A stretch of DNA of 64,000 bases from Halichondria panicea (Eukaryota; Porifera; Demospongiae; Suberitida; Halichondriidae). Shown here in pieces: positions 43,501 to 55,618 of this stretch (position 1 is the first letter of the stretch; each line of letters opens with the position of its first letter). Made by a program: the position numbers and the translations under genes. The notes under the pieces were generated by a model. The model saw nothing but the letters and a program-made list of their open reading frames with translations, made no database searches and was not told where the DNA came from. The stretch covers positions 1,761,501 to 1,825,500 of the forward strand of contig NC_087377.1 of assembly GCF_963675165.1 (NCBI RefSeq), written 5' to 3'.

Positions 43501-46500
43501 CGCTGCGTTCAGTACAATCCTTGGAACAGGGACATTGGAATGCAATATGCATCACCAGATGCTGGAACAGGCACTTGAGAGTGTAGAGGATTGCTGACAG
43601 CACATATCCACAGATGTCATGAAGAGAGGTATCAGGGTCGTCTCGAGAGATTCGAATTTCGTAGCTCTTTTCGTGGGAGAGTAGTGTAACCGTATGAACA
43701 TCATCGACAGAAAACGATACACAATTTCGTTTGACGCCATCTTCCACCAATTCCCACGTCAATCCGAGAATTCCATGAGGGCCTTGGGAAACTAGTCGAG
43801 TGATAAGCCCACAGAAGACTCCTGTTGGTACGTAACCAAAGCTGAATGTGATGTAGAGTGGTTCTGGGTTGTTGGTATCTGGTTGAGGTGGGTTGGTTAG
43901 CTCGTCTTGTGAAGCACAGTCCAAAATAGCTGGCATGAGGTAGGTGATTCGAGTGACCTTCGGATCATTGACATCTTTGTGAACGATTTCAGAAAGAAGG
44001 TTGAGATATTGCAGAAGTATGATGAGATGCTTGGCTGGGATAATCTCTCCTTTCTTGAGCATCTTTGCAACATCAGGACCATTACAGTACTTGATAATGG
44101 CCTTCAGTGAAAACTGCCCCATCTTGACCAACTCCGCTCGCTCAAATTCAGTGACGTGGCCTTCAGAATGGAGGATGCGTAAAGCAGCAAGGATCAGTTG
44201 GCTGATGCTAGTGAAGATCACTTCAGGGGTGCAGAACATGTGGTTGCTTAGCCAGCCATCGATATCATTGGGTACATTCTCGTAATGGAGTATGGATCCA
44301 ATCTTCTGTAGATACCTGTGTGTGTGTGCGTGTGCGTGCGTATGTGTGTGTGTGTGTGTGGGGGGGGGGTGGGTTAGGTGAGAACTATAACAGAATAATA
44401 ATGGACACACAAAATAATCGTACGTATGCATTGGAGGTAATTACTGTATTAAATGTTTGCCATACATATATGTGTATGCATTAATTGGACAGAAGACAAA
44501 AATTACAAACTTACCAAAGACAGAATTTGGTATCTTCTTCATCCATTTCCAACAATCTCCCTATTTCCAGACAGTCTTCCATCGACACAATTGAGTACTC
44601 CATCCGCAGTAGTGTGCCCAGTAGGAGCCATTTTGGTTTGATGGGCAGGGATGCATCCTTGAAATGAGACGCGAAAACATCGCTCAGAAAATCACGAATC
44701 GGGGCAATGTCAGACTGTTCAGTTCCAGCAAAGTTGTCCACGGCAAAAAAGGAAGATTCAGAATCTGGCGGAGGTGATACAAGGATCTCGGCAAACTTTT
44801 GAGTAGTTGCTTTTAGAGCATCGTTGACCTGCTTGATTTTCTCTTTCGGATTCTCCAGCTTGTCCACGTGAGTACCAATCAAAGCTGCTACCGGACGAAC
44901 TTGTTGGAACTTTTCAAACGTCTCGCTCAATTTGGAGGTGGTTTTGTACTTGGCATCTTCTCGAGAGACGTGATGGATACTTGCAACTGCTGAGAGGATT
45001 TGAGAGACGGTGGCTTCCACTGTGTGAGCAGCTTTGTATGGAGTAATGACTGTGTTGTCACGACTGAAGGGAATATCGTAGGGTTCGTCAAGTTCCTTGC
45101 TTAAATCCAAGAACACTAGATACATGGCAGGACCATTACATAGGGCTGGTAGCATTTCTAGGAAGGCAGGTTGTCCTCCAACATCGTTGATGTTTAGCAA
45201 GGTGTTGCCGAGACATTTGGCCATTTCAGAGTAGTTTCCGTTCTTTATCAGTTTTTGTAATCTAGCTTTGATGGGTATGAGCCTGTTTTGTTGGTGAGCA
45301 TTCTCTTGTATTTCAGAGTGTGTTTCTTCTTGAGGCTTTGACTGAGGCTTTTCAAGAGAAAGTGGCTTGGGTATGCTTGTGTGCTTTTCGCTTTCGGGGA
45401 CAGTTTTTGTCTTTTTCTCAGTTGGAGCACTCGGAACTTCATCGACCTTGCTACTGTACATGTAGCCAAAGAGGATCTTTGCTTCCTCTTCTACGTCTTT
45501 AGAACAAACCCATTCTGTGGCATCTTTGTTCATGTAGGCGACCACTTGGTGGCAATTGGTGAGTAGCGTACTGCGTAGCTTTGCCTTGTCTCCAGCAGAA
45601 CTAATGTTTTCGATATCTTTCAGTAAACGGCCAAGAGTTGTTGTTTTCCCCACGAATGGTGGCCCGACAAGAAGGAGGCGGAGGTACTGCATGGAGATAG
45701 TGTCTTTGTCAGTCATCAGATCATCCAATTTCTTCAGATATCGCTTTTGCTCTCCAATCACTGCATATAAGAAAGAGCAATAATTCTTAAACTGTACACA
45801 CTCAAACACGTTATGTTATTGATATTGTACAGACATGCACTGAGAATTTACATCACAACTATACACTGGCAATTTGTACTGAAGCCGAATATAATTTATA
45901 TCCTGTATGCATCACACATTGAAAACCGTGGATTCAATTTCAATGATTATTTTTCTAAGAGTGAGATCTTTCAAATGGTATCAAAAAAGTTTATTAGGCA
46001 TGGTGGGGAGCCTAATGCACCACCCATCAACCTAATAACTTATTGTGGTTATTTGCGATATCAAATTAGGTATGAATTTAATTAAAATTAATGTGGTCTA
46101 CTAATCTACTACAAATAATAAATACATCATTTCTTTCAAAAACCCAGATCAACGGTATACTTAAAGTGAAATAACCCCCTTTCATCTTTAGGGGCTTCAT
46201 GCAATGCAATATTCAACACAGGTGAGTATAACTTCAATACAGCAACCCACCTACTACTACCCACAGCTCTTACTAACTACTACCCACCTTTGTCGAGGTT
46301 TTCCCTCAGGTTGGCTGCAAGTTCCATATGTCCGAGCTCACGAAGGTGGTGAACTACTGTCTCATATGTCCTTTCACCAGTCAAAGAGATTTTGTTGTCT
46401 AGGAGCAGCTTTTCTAGAGCATCAGAGTCTTCCTCAGTCAATGGAGTGCCTGCAAACACAACCAGCAATGTTGACAAAGCTGACAATAATTAAAAAAACA

Positions 46501-48096
46501 CCAAATGAATACATACTGACACATTTGTGCATTATTGGCTAGTGTTAACATGATACGTGACTTCAGCTATAACACTTTAAGAATCATTGATTCAATAGAA
46601 ATATTAAAATGAACACTATACAGGGAAATAGGACATGTGCCCAGTTTAATTAGGTGTTCTTAGGTGATTGAATTCTGGGCGGCTTTATATACGTTGTCTT
46701 TTCACATACTCAATCATACAAGGTAGTAATTGAATACACATTATAATCATTATAGCCTAACATTATGGGGGGGGAGGGTAAATTGGTCCACTTTCCTCCC
46801 CATGCACTGTATGCCCTGGTATTACTCACTTGACAAGGTTTGGTCATCCGTTGAAAGTTGTATGGAATCATTTTGAGTATCTGAGGTGTACAAGTAACAA
46901 GTCATGTAACACAGTATATAACCGAAAGGTCTTCGTTCTACAGTAGATGGGTAGGCACATGATCATTGTTGGGCTATAATAGAGTCTCCTACCAGTTGTT
47001 TCTGGTTGTTCATCGCCAGCACTGGGTGTCTGTTGACCAGACAGAGGGTCAGAGGTCACTGGAGGAGGAATGAGACAATTGTCTGATAGTCAGTACATAA
47101 AAACTAACTCCAATGACTATAGGCTGTACACTGAAAAAAGGTCAGAATCACTTGAGACATAATCTTATGCCAATAACAATGCTGATAAGAAATCTCAACT
47201 GCTGTAGGAAAGACAATGAATAACATTCGTCATTAAGACAGTAATTATTAGACTATTGCTCCTGCGTCCTCTGGGTGAGGATTAAAACATGTTTAGCTGA
47301 CTCAGCATTAATAAACCTAACATGGTAGGGGAGTAGCATATTACTAATCACATAGGATATGTAACACCAAGAGTTCATTAGGAAGAGTACGCAACTCCAC
47401 TTAAAACCATAGTAGGCGTTCCTTCAGGCCTACGTCACAACCACATGCTGTTGTATAAACTGTGAAATCAAATTTCAATGAATAACATAGTGATGATTAT
47501 CACTAATGTTATTCATTTACAACTGGGGTAGAAAGGCAATGAATAACAGCGTTACTAATTTTATTCATTGGCTTTCCTACTTGTTGCGGTTACAACAGCC
47601 AGTATCTGTGACGTAGGAGTGGAGGAATGCTTTTTGCACACAGTCTATTGGAGTTGCGTAATGAACTCTTGGTAACACTCAATGACATGGTTACTAGAGA
47701 TTTATGGCAACGTAATGTTTAGGCAAGTAAACCACTTTACCCTAGCTTGGCTATAGGAACATGTTAGACTAGTGCGTAATTGAATGCCAAATTAATGTTA
47801 GAGCAAATGTTACAGGGTGGGGGAAAGTGAACCAGGGGGATATCCCTAACATTATGGGGGGGGGGGGGTAAATTGATCCACTTTTCTCCCCATGCACTGT
47901 ATACCCTAGCCTGGTATTACTCACTTGATGAGGTCTTGTCAACAATTGAATTAGAAAGAAGTTGTTCGGAACCATTTGGAGTATCTGAGTGTGACAGTAA
48001 CAATTAATAATTATGTCATCTAACACATAAAGTATATACAACTGCAATAGTGATTCAGAACCTCTCTGATCTATGTAACAGTATAGACACACGCAC

Positions 48097-48165
<69 letters not shown>

Positions 48166-48166
48166 C

Positions 48167-48212
<46 letters not shown>

Positions 48213-51200
48213 TCATGCTGTGGTTTGTGCTGATTTCCTAACAGTTTACGTATTAGTTAGACTATGTGTAGCAGGTTTCTTAGCTGGATAGTAAACCTGA
48301 GGGAGTGTAGTGGCTTGCAGAAGCCACTAATCACTCCAGGGTTACTATCCAGCTAAGAAGCTGTACTACACATGGTCTATCTCATAGTCTATCTCCCTTA
48401 GAAAATGCATTGTTGTGGGTACTAGTTAGAGCCCTGCTAGCAGGTCACTAACTCAGATAGTGACCTGCTAGCAGGTTTCTTAGTTGGATAGACACTTCAT
48501 TAGCAGTGGCCACTTCAAAGTTTGAATATGCAATTTTTTTCTAAACAGTGCTAAAGTCATAATGTTGTCATAACTCATAACTTTGTATCCTTGACATTTT
48601 CTAACCCTAAGCTTCATACATATACAATTGTATACCATTGGATTCCTTGTTAAAAGCGCTTCTTATCTGCATGCTGTAGGCTACAACCAGCTAAAAGTTA
48701 ACCATGTAAAAGTCCCTGGCATACTTGTCAACCATAAATGAAGCCATAATTGATCACATAACTTCCGGGCAACGCAAATAGACTTTAGTGATGTATTATA
48801 GGACAAGAAGTAGAATGGAATGTGTGTGGGAGTTGTCATTAATGAACTCCTGATTACCGTATAGCGGGTAATTTTGTTGGGTAAAAATTTGTTCAACTCA
48901 AGAAACGGTGGTTATCGTGAGTAAAAATTTCATTTTCTGCCTGCATTTCTATGTTCCGGTAAGCAATGCCTACGTTGTGGAGGTCAGCTTGCCCACGAAA
49001 ATAACGAATACATTACCCCACGAAAATTACCTGCTATACGGTACGACGTTCCACATTCCACGCCAATATTATTGGGGGTCTACAAAACACGTAATTGTAC
49101 CACAACCATTTGTCCTACAAAAACAACGAAGGTATCTATGAAACCGGCATGGCTTGCTCTATTGGTGTACCAAATTTAAGCTTCATACACCACTGTTTGT
49201 GGAAATTAGGTATGGGATTTCTAGTGACACATACCTGCTTTAGGAGTGGAGGGTTGTAGAGATTTGAGATAATCAATAACTTCAGTGCACCTCCACTCTA
49301 CTGCCTCGTCAAGAGGAGTCCTGCCCCAATCATCAGTCACATCTGGACAGGTAAGGGACAGAGATCTTGTAGTAGTACTGACATCATTGACCATTACCAT
49401 GCATGCACAATCAGCACAATCAGATACTTATCAAGTACAGGATGCCTATTATTATAATATTAGTATCGTGTATGTATTGTATTACAGTTACCATAATTAT
49501 AATTATGACTACATGATGATACATACAGGTACACTGATTAATTCACGGGTTGTTTACATTTCCAATCAGAGGATCTAATGAAACGGTACCCACTATAGAA
49601 ATGACTTACCAACATCAACCTTGAGTACCTCCACAATGTATTGCACTACTTGTATACTTCCTCCCGCACAAGCATAGTGCAGTGGTGTTTGGTTCCACTT
49701 GTTCCTCACATCTGTATGTCGTGATATAACCTCAGAGTAGTGATGACATGCACACACAATGACAACTCAACTAAAATGTATTATTGGTTTGTATAGTATT
49801 CAAAATGAAGTTAATTATGATAATAAATACACCATGCTATTAAGCTTCTCCATGCTGGTCAGTAATTATCCCAGCTGGGTGAGATAATTATGTTATTAGT
49901 GTGCGTGTACATAGTATCAAGGATTGTGGGAAATTAGAAATTACTTGAAAAAACATGTCTTATAATTATTATTACAATCTACATGTACATCAACACATGC
50001 ATGTTTTGTAATCTAGGAAATTAAACAGTCTATAAAAACATTCTTGTTGGGCTCAATCCTTTAGCTATGAACACTACGCGACTGACACACACTTACCAAT
50101 ACGACATTTCATCTCTTGTGATAAATACACCACAGTCTCCATATGTCCTCTCCTACACGCCCCGTGAAATGCAGTCTCGCCCCATCGTCCATCACCTTTC
50201 TCAATATCAGCTCCACCACTAACGAGTGCTCTAGTGATCTCCAGGTAGCCCTCCAGGCATGCTCGGTGTACTGGAGGGCGTTTATTCTTCTTAAACACAT
50301 CACACCACTCCTCATTCCAGTAGAGCTGGTGATTGGGGTTGGCCCCCTGTTTCAAAACAGACCTCACTTTGCTGACATCCTTATTGACTACAGCCTCCCA
50401 CAGATCCCTGGCCAGCTGCTCCTGAACACTGCATGTACAATAGTGTGTGCATGTGTGTGTGTGTGGGTATAGGTACATTTTGTAGGTAGGTGTGCGTGTG
50501 TGACATGGTTCAGTTTCCAGTCTCCTGTGTGATGTGTGTAGGTGTGTGTGTGTGTATGGTATGTGTGCATGTGTGTGTGTGTGTGTGTGGGTGTGTGTGG
50601 GTGTATACAATGTACATTAATGAGCTCTTGTGAGCATTTATAAGCTCCACACTATAACAATCAGGTGGTGTCATTAAGGATTTAGTATAGAGGGGGAAAT
50701 AAGGCGTGCTTTTGAAAAGCAACGAGAACATTTTTCTGAAAAAGGTCAACTGTTATTTCAATACCCTGTTTTAGTATGTAACACTGCCAGCTATGGTCAC
50801 TCAGTCATACAACTATAGTACCTGAATGCAAATTTTAGGGGGGGGAGGATTTGGAGCCAGAGGGAGGATATCCCTGTATGACACCCTGACAATGATTAGC
50901 TATAATATTTTTATAGCCTGTTAAAATTAATTGCAAGCTAAACTGTACTTTGCTCACGTTCTCCTCTCTGGGGTCTTGAAACCGAGTTTCTTGCGAATCC
51001 ACGGCACTAACCTGATGTGTGTGTGTTAGGGGGTCAAGTTTGTGTACGGACAATTATAATAATTATTACAATCAAAGTACTTCTTGATGCATGGTGGTAT
51101 ATGCAAGTTACTAGCTAGAGTAACACAACATGCAGAGCTTCCATTGATGAACTCCAATTCTGATGAGGTGATTCCACCTCTGACTAATTAAAGGAATGAT

Positions 51201-51263
51201 CCTCCTTCCATGCAATCACAAGGTCTACATGTTCACTCACCCTGAGTCTTCTCCAGTAGCCAT
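40518..51263 (-). CDS. Gene 2: ankyrin-Roc-COR-Ig-death-death protein (16 exons)
   Basis: Exons: 51263-51241, 50428-50097, 49711-49610, 49342-49235, 47984-47925, 47058-46993, 46880-46830, 46449-46288, 45760-44515, 44315-43394, 43301-43058, 42474-42379, 41988-41941, 41826-41491, 41081-40743, and 40519 onward. The sum is 4137 nt with stop, a multiple of three, giving about 1378 residues. Order: ankyrin repeats (about 8-188), linker, helical module (248-301), Roc-like (302-716), COR-like (717-1024), Ig-like (1025-1105), basic segment (1106-1137), death domains (1154-1265, 1266-1378). From the helical module onward it is almost the same as gene 1; before it the ankyrin exons are different. The polyadenylation signal of gene 1 is changed here (AATGAA). 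Confidence 0.8.
40743..41081 (-). CDS. Gene 2 exon 15, death domain 2
   Basis: 113 codons, close to gene 1 exon 16 but with CVKDT as in death domain 1. It ends in T before the donor, so it also makes T|GA with exon 16 (40519). Confidence 0.9.
41491..41826 (-). CDS. Gene 2 exon 14, death domain 1
   Basis: 112 codons, one more than in gene 1 (an additional Asn before IPGRFH). It ends in C before the donor. Confidence 0.9.
41941..41988 (-). CDS. Gene 2 exon 13, Thr-rich linker
   Basis: A phase 1-1 exon of 16 codons, like gene 1 exon 14 with S to P (ATPHTTTQS). Confidence 0.65.
42379..42474 (-). CDS. Gene 2 exon 12, basic segment (absent from gene 1)
   Basis: A phase 1-1 exon of 32 codons: NPLASGQRKRSLPSDKKVET, then LPKRPKNDVTVQ. 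QRKRS and KRPK look like a bipartite nuclear localisation signal (inference). It lies between two direct repeats of about 125 bp (42185-42300 and 42885-43010), and gene 1 keeps one repeat and no exon. Confidence 0.65.
43058..43301 (-). CDS. Gene 2 exon 11, Ig-like domain
   Basis: Same 244-nt exon and GTCAGT donor as gene 1 exon 13; only two residue changes around the FGHYQCEV motif were noted. The first Ig cysteine is likewise absent. Confidence 0.75.
43394..44315 (-). CDS. Gene 2 exon 10, COR-like region
   Basis: 922 nt, nearly identical to gene 1 exon 12. It is again bordered by a CA tract at the acceptor and a GT tract after the GTATGT donor. Confidence 0.8.
44515..45760 (-). CDS. Gene 2 exon 9, Roc-like GTPase domain
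   Basis: Same length (1246 nt) and motifs as gene 1 exon 11: GPPFVGKT, DVGGQP, THVD. Substitutions are few and concentrated in the charged insert. No frameshift or stop, so both copies look functional. Confidence 0.85.
46288..46449 (-). CDS. Gene 2 exon 8, short helical module
   Basis: 54 codons, nearly identical to gene 1 exon 10, with changes only near HLRELGHMELAANLRENL. Confidence 0.7.
46830..47984 (-). CDS. Gene 2 exons 5-7, linker
   Basis: Phase 1-1 exons 47984-47925 (DTPNGSEQLLSNSIVDKTSS), 47058-46993 (VTSDPLSGQQTPSAGDEQPE) and 46880-46830 (DTQNDSIQLSTDDQTLS). Exons 5 and 7 are duplicates of one another, and their flanking introns share a G-rich TAAATTGATCCACTTT block (46760 and 47850). 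Probably disordered. Confidence 0.6.
47361..47678. repeat. Nested inverted-repeat element in gene 2 intron
   Basis: ACCAAGAGTTCATTA near the left end and its perfect complement near the right, CGCAACTCC arms inside, and AATGAATAACAT.. hairpins at the centre. It is a MITE by form; no target duplication was established. Confidence 0.6.
48090..48210. repeat. ACGC/AC microsatellite in gene 2 intron 4
   Basis: About 75 bp of CACG repeats followed by about 35 bp of AC. Confidence 0.95.
48258..48379. repeat. Hairpin element with TCTTAGCTGGATAGTAA arms
   Basis: TAGACTATGTGTAG..TTCTTAGCTGGATAGTAA on the left and the complement on the right, and TAGTGGCT/AGCCACTA at the centre. A second hairpin with GCTAGCAGGTCACTA arms follows at 48437-48475. 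Confidence 0.7.
48857..49041. mobile_element. CCGTATAGCGGGTAA family MITE, best copy
   Basis: CCGTATAGCGGGTAATTTT at the left, and the complement of CCGTATAGCAGGTAATTTTC at the right. TA on both sides (48855-48856, 49042-49043). Confidence 0.8.
49235..49342 (-). CDS. Gene 2 exon 4, last ankyrin repeat
   Basis: A phase 1-1 exon of 36 codons: DVTDDWGRTPLDEAVEWRCT, then EVIDYLKSLQPSTPKA. Counterpart of gene 1 exon 6. Confidence 0.8.
49610..49711 (-). CDS. Gene 2 exon 3, ankyrin repeat
   Basis: A phase 1-1 exon of 34 codons: DVRNKWNQTPLHYACAGGSI, then QVVQYIVEVLKVDV. A clear single ankyrin repeat. Confidence 0.85.
50097..50428 (-). CDS. Gene 2 exon 2, ankyrin repeats
   Basis: 111 codons, phase 2 in, phase 1 out. 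LARDLWEAVVNKDVSKVRSV and GANPNHQLYW, then RPPVHRACLEGYLEITRALV and ETAFHGACRRGHMETVVYL: three ankyrin-type repeats. It is longer than gene 1 exon 2 and diverged outside the start. Confidence 0.85.
51241..51263 (-). CDS. Gene 2 exon 1, start codon
   Basis: Encodes MATGEDS plus two bases, with a GTGAGT donor, matching gene 1 exon 1. A shared upstream block lies at 51302-51340. Confidence 0.75.
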
Positions 51264-51729
51264 TGAAGCTTTATTCAAACACTTGCCCCTTATTTCTCAG
51301 TGCAGTAAACATAACAAAGCAAAGTGCCACACCCTCTTTCTGGGGCCTTCCCCTACTAATTAAACTGATCTATTTTTAGATACACAATTATAATTATTTG
51401 AGTGGGTGTTGATAATGATTCACAGCCACCACACTATAAACAATAGCACATTAATGGTGGTGACCTAGGTAACTAGTAACTACACAGTTCTCTAGTGAGC
51501 AGCTCTTGAAATCCTCCAGCTCTTTGAAAGGACAGACATCCAGTTTAGCTCTCATATATACCTACAGTGGGAAAACAAGAGTCTCAAGTGGAATATTGTA
51601 CTCTTGTGTGTGTGTGTGTGGGGGGGGGAGTAGGTGGGTGGATATAAATATAAGGTGGGTGAATTTTTGTCCACCGTTCGTGTTACTAGCTCAAACGAAA
51701 TGCTCACTTAAATATACAGCCAACCTCAA

Positions 51730-51995
51730 AGTCTCCATTATAGACCTGTGCTAGCAGGCCACCCTCTATAATACAGCCGGCCTCAAAGTCTCTATAGCAT
51801 GTGTTTGGACCTGTGTTAGCAGGCCACCCTCTATAATACAGCCAGGTTATAATGGGCCTCAAAGTCTCCATAGCATGTGTTTGGACCTATGTTAGCAGGC
51901 CACCATCTATAATACAGCCAGGTTAATGGGCCTCAAAGTCTCCATAGCATGTGTTTGGACCTGTGTTAGCAGACCACCCTCTATAATACAGCCAC
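51730..51995. repeat. Short array of the 74-bp satellite monomer
   Basis: About four copies, less regular than the 19418-21955 array, in the matching place beside kinase copy 2. Confidence 0.9.
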
Positions 51996-52051
51996 TGTTG
52001 GTCTACCCACCACTATACATATACAGGGTATACTAATAGTAAGGTACTCAC

Positions 52052-52549
52052 AAAGACATTAGTGACATGGTTGGTGGTTCCTGTGATCCTGGACACCACC
52101 TCACACACTTGCCAGATACTGGGACACAGCTCAGGGTCAGAGGTTAACAGGTAGCCTACAAGGGAGGGGGAGAATACACGTATCATTAGAGCAATACACT
52201 TAAGGATGGCAGAGTATCATAGCACCTGTAGCTAGTGTGTGTTCTTAAATACAATTAGCTCTGAAAAAACAGGTCCAGTTCACAAAGAAAAAACCCACTT
52301 TATGATAACTCAGTTTTATACGTATACCAGTGGTACTGGTGACATTTACTATAAGAATGATGTATGTGTGTGTGTGTGTGTGAGGGGGTGGAGGGTGTGT
52401 GTGTGTGTGCATGTACCTATGAAGTTGTGCAGGTCTTGTGTGTAGGGAGAGTCTTCAGGAATGCTGTACTGAGCACTGACTATGGCTAGAGGGTTGTCAC
52501 CAAATGGAGTATCCATGAAGCACAGCTTGAACAGTAGTACGCCCAGTGC
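52052..52549 (-). CDS. Kinase copy 2: two NAK-family exons
   Basis: Exon 52549-52427 reads ALGVLLFKLCFMDTPFGDNP, then LAIVSAQYSIPEDSPYTQDL and HNFI. Exon 52155-52052 joins in phase 1 to give GYLLTSDPELCPSIWQVCEV. ALG.LL.KL.F...PFG and LAI.....IP follow the AAK1/BIKE C-lobe. The arginine of DPxxRPS is replaced by C. No HRD exon or recognisable tail was found in this unit, so it is probably a relic, or an exon donor for a rearranged gene. Confidence 0.65.
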
Positions 52550-52739
52550 CTGTGTGTGGGCAGGTGTGTGTTGTGTGAGGGTGTGATGATAATTATGGGT
52601 ATTCAGTGTTCATTGAGAGCTTTCAAATGACTACCACTTAACATGGTTCAGTAAACGTGATTCAAGGAAATTCTCCACTCATCCCCACATTCCACAGTCT
52701 TACACAGACAGACCACATTCACAAAATGCAAACCTTATT

Positions 52740-54060
52740 ACAAAAAACATAAGTCAACCACTAGCTACAGTGTACACAGTGGGGACCACACATAAAGAGG
52801 AATTTCGCCCCTTTTAGCCTTGTTTCCCAGTAAACATAATCATTGCTCAGATCCTCCCCCTTTTCAGAGAGGTGTCACATTCCACCCCTTTCACAGTACA
52901 CAAAGCAATTTGGTTGAATGTCATTGAAAGGTCATAATTAGTGAAAGGTCACCTCCAATAGTACTGCCACATGTCCATCCATACATGCATGGATAAATAA
53001 TTACACCATACTGTAGTGTAAAATACAATGACAAATGAAACCTCTGAGCCCATGCCAACTCAGCTAGCATATGGTTGCTCAATATTGACCTCCCTCCACC
53101 AAAGGTCTAATACATTGCTACAAGTCATCAACCATCTTTACCTGCACTTCCAGAGTTGAGCCAGCCTCCAGCTCATCAGTGTATGCATGCATGGACTAAC
53201 ACACTAGAGCAATATCAGCAATCCCATCAAACTGCAGTCTGAAGGTGTACTCCATGCAGTGTATAGTTGCCCTCATGCAGGGGTAGGCTGTAGAGTGGTC
53301 CCAGCTGGCAGTCCATCCACCAATATCACATTGATACTGCCCTTGTCATGAGTACACCAGTACAGCCTCTGGACCATAGATGAGAGGAGGGAAGTTAGCT
53401 GTATAGGTAAAGTTGACATGCAGTTAGCAATTGCAATAAGTATATACCCAAGTGGACTAAGTGGTGGTTTTAGAGGGCAGTACCTTGACCTTGTATAAGC
53501 CCTTATACCTGCACATACTCTTTCCTCAGATCAGGACATGAATTCTTGTGTACCATTGGGTACATTGCTAAACCTCACATGAACAATCTCCTACAACTGA
53601 GATAAGCTAATTGCAAACCACTGTACTATACACGTCAGTTATTATACACGTACTTGTAATTATACGTATCTTCACAGCCCAACACTGCGTATACACTCTA
53701 CGTATATGGAACAGATAACGAACATGCAAGCCTCTTATCAAACTTTATATTTCTCACAAGTTATGATGCAGGATGATGCTGCCCACCCGGGGTACCTGTG
53801 TAGGGCTGAGGAATTGATGGACACAATAAAGACAATAGACTACCATCATGCACGCAGGTACACTACCACCCACTCCACTCATCACACACCACCCACTACA
53901 TTAGTAATGTATGAGTACGCAATGGGGGACCATACATTACAACAAAGGGAGCTAGAGAGCTAGTCCATAGATAAAGTATCTGGGTCCACTCAATAAGACC
54001 TGACACTACTCACCCTAGCATTGTCCAGCTCCCTCTGCAGACTAGCCACCTGGACCATAT
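52740..54060. other. Region with no clear gene between kinase copy 2 and the solitary death domain
   Basis: It includes one monomer of the 45-bp repeat (about 52757-52800), a minus-strand stretch at 53155-53390 with a FDGIADIALV-like frame broken by a stop, sequence matching 22890-22990, and copy 4 of the MVASLQRELDNAR exon (about 54022). I cannot support an intact gene. Confidence 0.5.
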
Positions 54061-54719
54061 CCACCAACATAATCAGGACTGCAATGCATGATCCTCCATC
54101 GTTCGCGCTCTAGCCTCGAGACCAGCCGTTTGTTATAAGGAAAGGTTGATCTCGAGGCTACTCGCGCTCATGCCTGCCTTCGAGGCTATGTGGTTAACAA
54201 GAAGCTGCAACTGAAGTGATCCCGTACCCAACAACAATGGTAAAGGGTCACTAAACTAGAAAGCTGAAATGAAATTTTGCCAAAAAAGTATAAAAATAGA
54301 AGGTGATGGCATATACATGTATGCACACACACACAGAACACAGAGCATTATAATAGTCAGTACTTATAGTCAACACAGAGTCAGTTCTTTACTTGACATT
54401 CTTGCATGCTTCTTGACATCTTTATTCGTCCCTTTCAAGTAGCTCCAGTATCTGTATGAAAGCATGAGCACAGCACAATAAACTAGAGCCTTATAAGCAA
54501 AACATTGCAATAAAACACTGTGTGCAATGAAAATAGGGATCAGATTTATAATTATTCCAGTAATAATCTGTTTAAAAACATGAGTGCATGATTTAGGAGC
54601 CCTCAGGGCTAGTAGAACCATCAAGTACTTAGAATGCTGTATACTATTATGGCATGGCACAACTGACGAGCAAGTTCACAAAGTTAATAGTCAAAGTGAT
54701 AATTCACTAGGTAACTCAC

Positions 54720-55058
54720 ATGTATGCTCCACACAGGTCTTGTGAATGCTGCGAACTGCCTCTCCGTCCTCAATCTCTGAGGCAATTTCCACTAATCGAC
54801 CGTAAGTAGCTGTTGAATTCAATGGATTGAATTGGAGAATATTTTTACTCTTCCACTTCTTTAGAGCAGCGAGGAATTTCCCTGGAATACCAACAAATGT
54901 GTGATCGATAGCACCAATCTCAGCATCACTGAGGCCCAGCCTGTGCTTGTATCTGTCATAGCCAGCAATCTCGGTAGACAACTGGAGAAGAGCATCATCC
55001 CAGCACTCACTACTCAACCGAGGGGCAGTCGCTGTCACAATCGTCTTATGTGGTTCAA
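54720..55058 (-). CDS. Solitary death-domain exon
   Basis: 113 codons with the same acceptor, phase and donor as death domain 2 of genes 1 and 2, ending in T. It is most like death domain 2 (GAIDHTFVGIPGKFLAALKK), with changes at the start (APRLSSECWDDALLQL). No matching terminal exon to the left and no partner exons to the right were found, so it is probably a fragment of another unit. Confidence 0.75.
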
Positions 55059-55618
55059 CTGTACAGATCAAAATACATCCAATGACATGCAACGGCACGT
55101 AGTGGCAATACTCTGAAATGTACACCAAATACTTTATCACTGTCACATGAGACCCCATACACAATACAACTGTCAAGGCTATAATTGAACATTGCTTCAA
55201 TTTAGATTGATATACTTGTACAATAATGATGTCGTGAATAATTATAGTGATCACATTAATTCCCAAGTTGTTCCCTTAATTAGCTTATTACCAAATGCAT
55301 ATGATTTAATTAGATCTCACTTTTCATTGGCTAACTAGAGCTATGTGTACAGAGGACTTCTGCCAACCAACCTGAAATCCTCTGTACATGTATATGTAGA
55401 GAAGTACATTTGTATCCTCAAGCAAACTATAGTTTGGGCAGAATATTGGCAGTACATGGAATGCTGTGGTGAACCCATACAAATGTTATTATTGCTTTCA
55501 CTTCATTTGAAATGCAAACCTTAATTATTAAGTCACCACTAGCTATTTGCATTGTCCTAATACAAATCTATTTTGTAGCTCTTTATCAAAATATGTGTTT
55601 AAATTAGCGATAAGTCAA

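Noticed and set aside
53155-53390. Possible gene with FDGIADIALV and DELEAGSTLEV
   Set aside because: Interrupted by a stop, no clear splice sites, and no family I recognise; only mentioned within the region entry.
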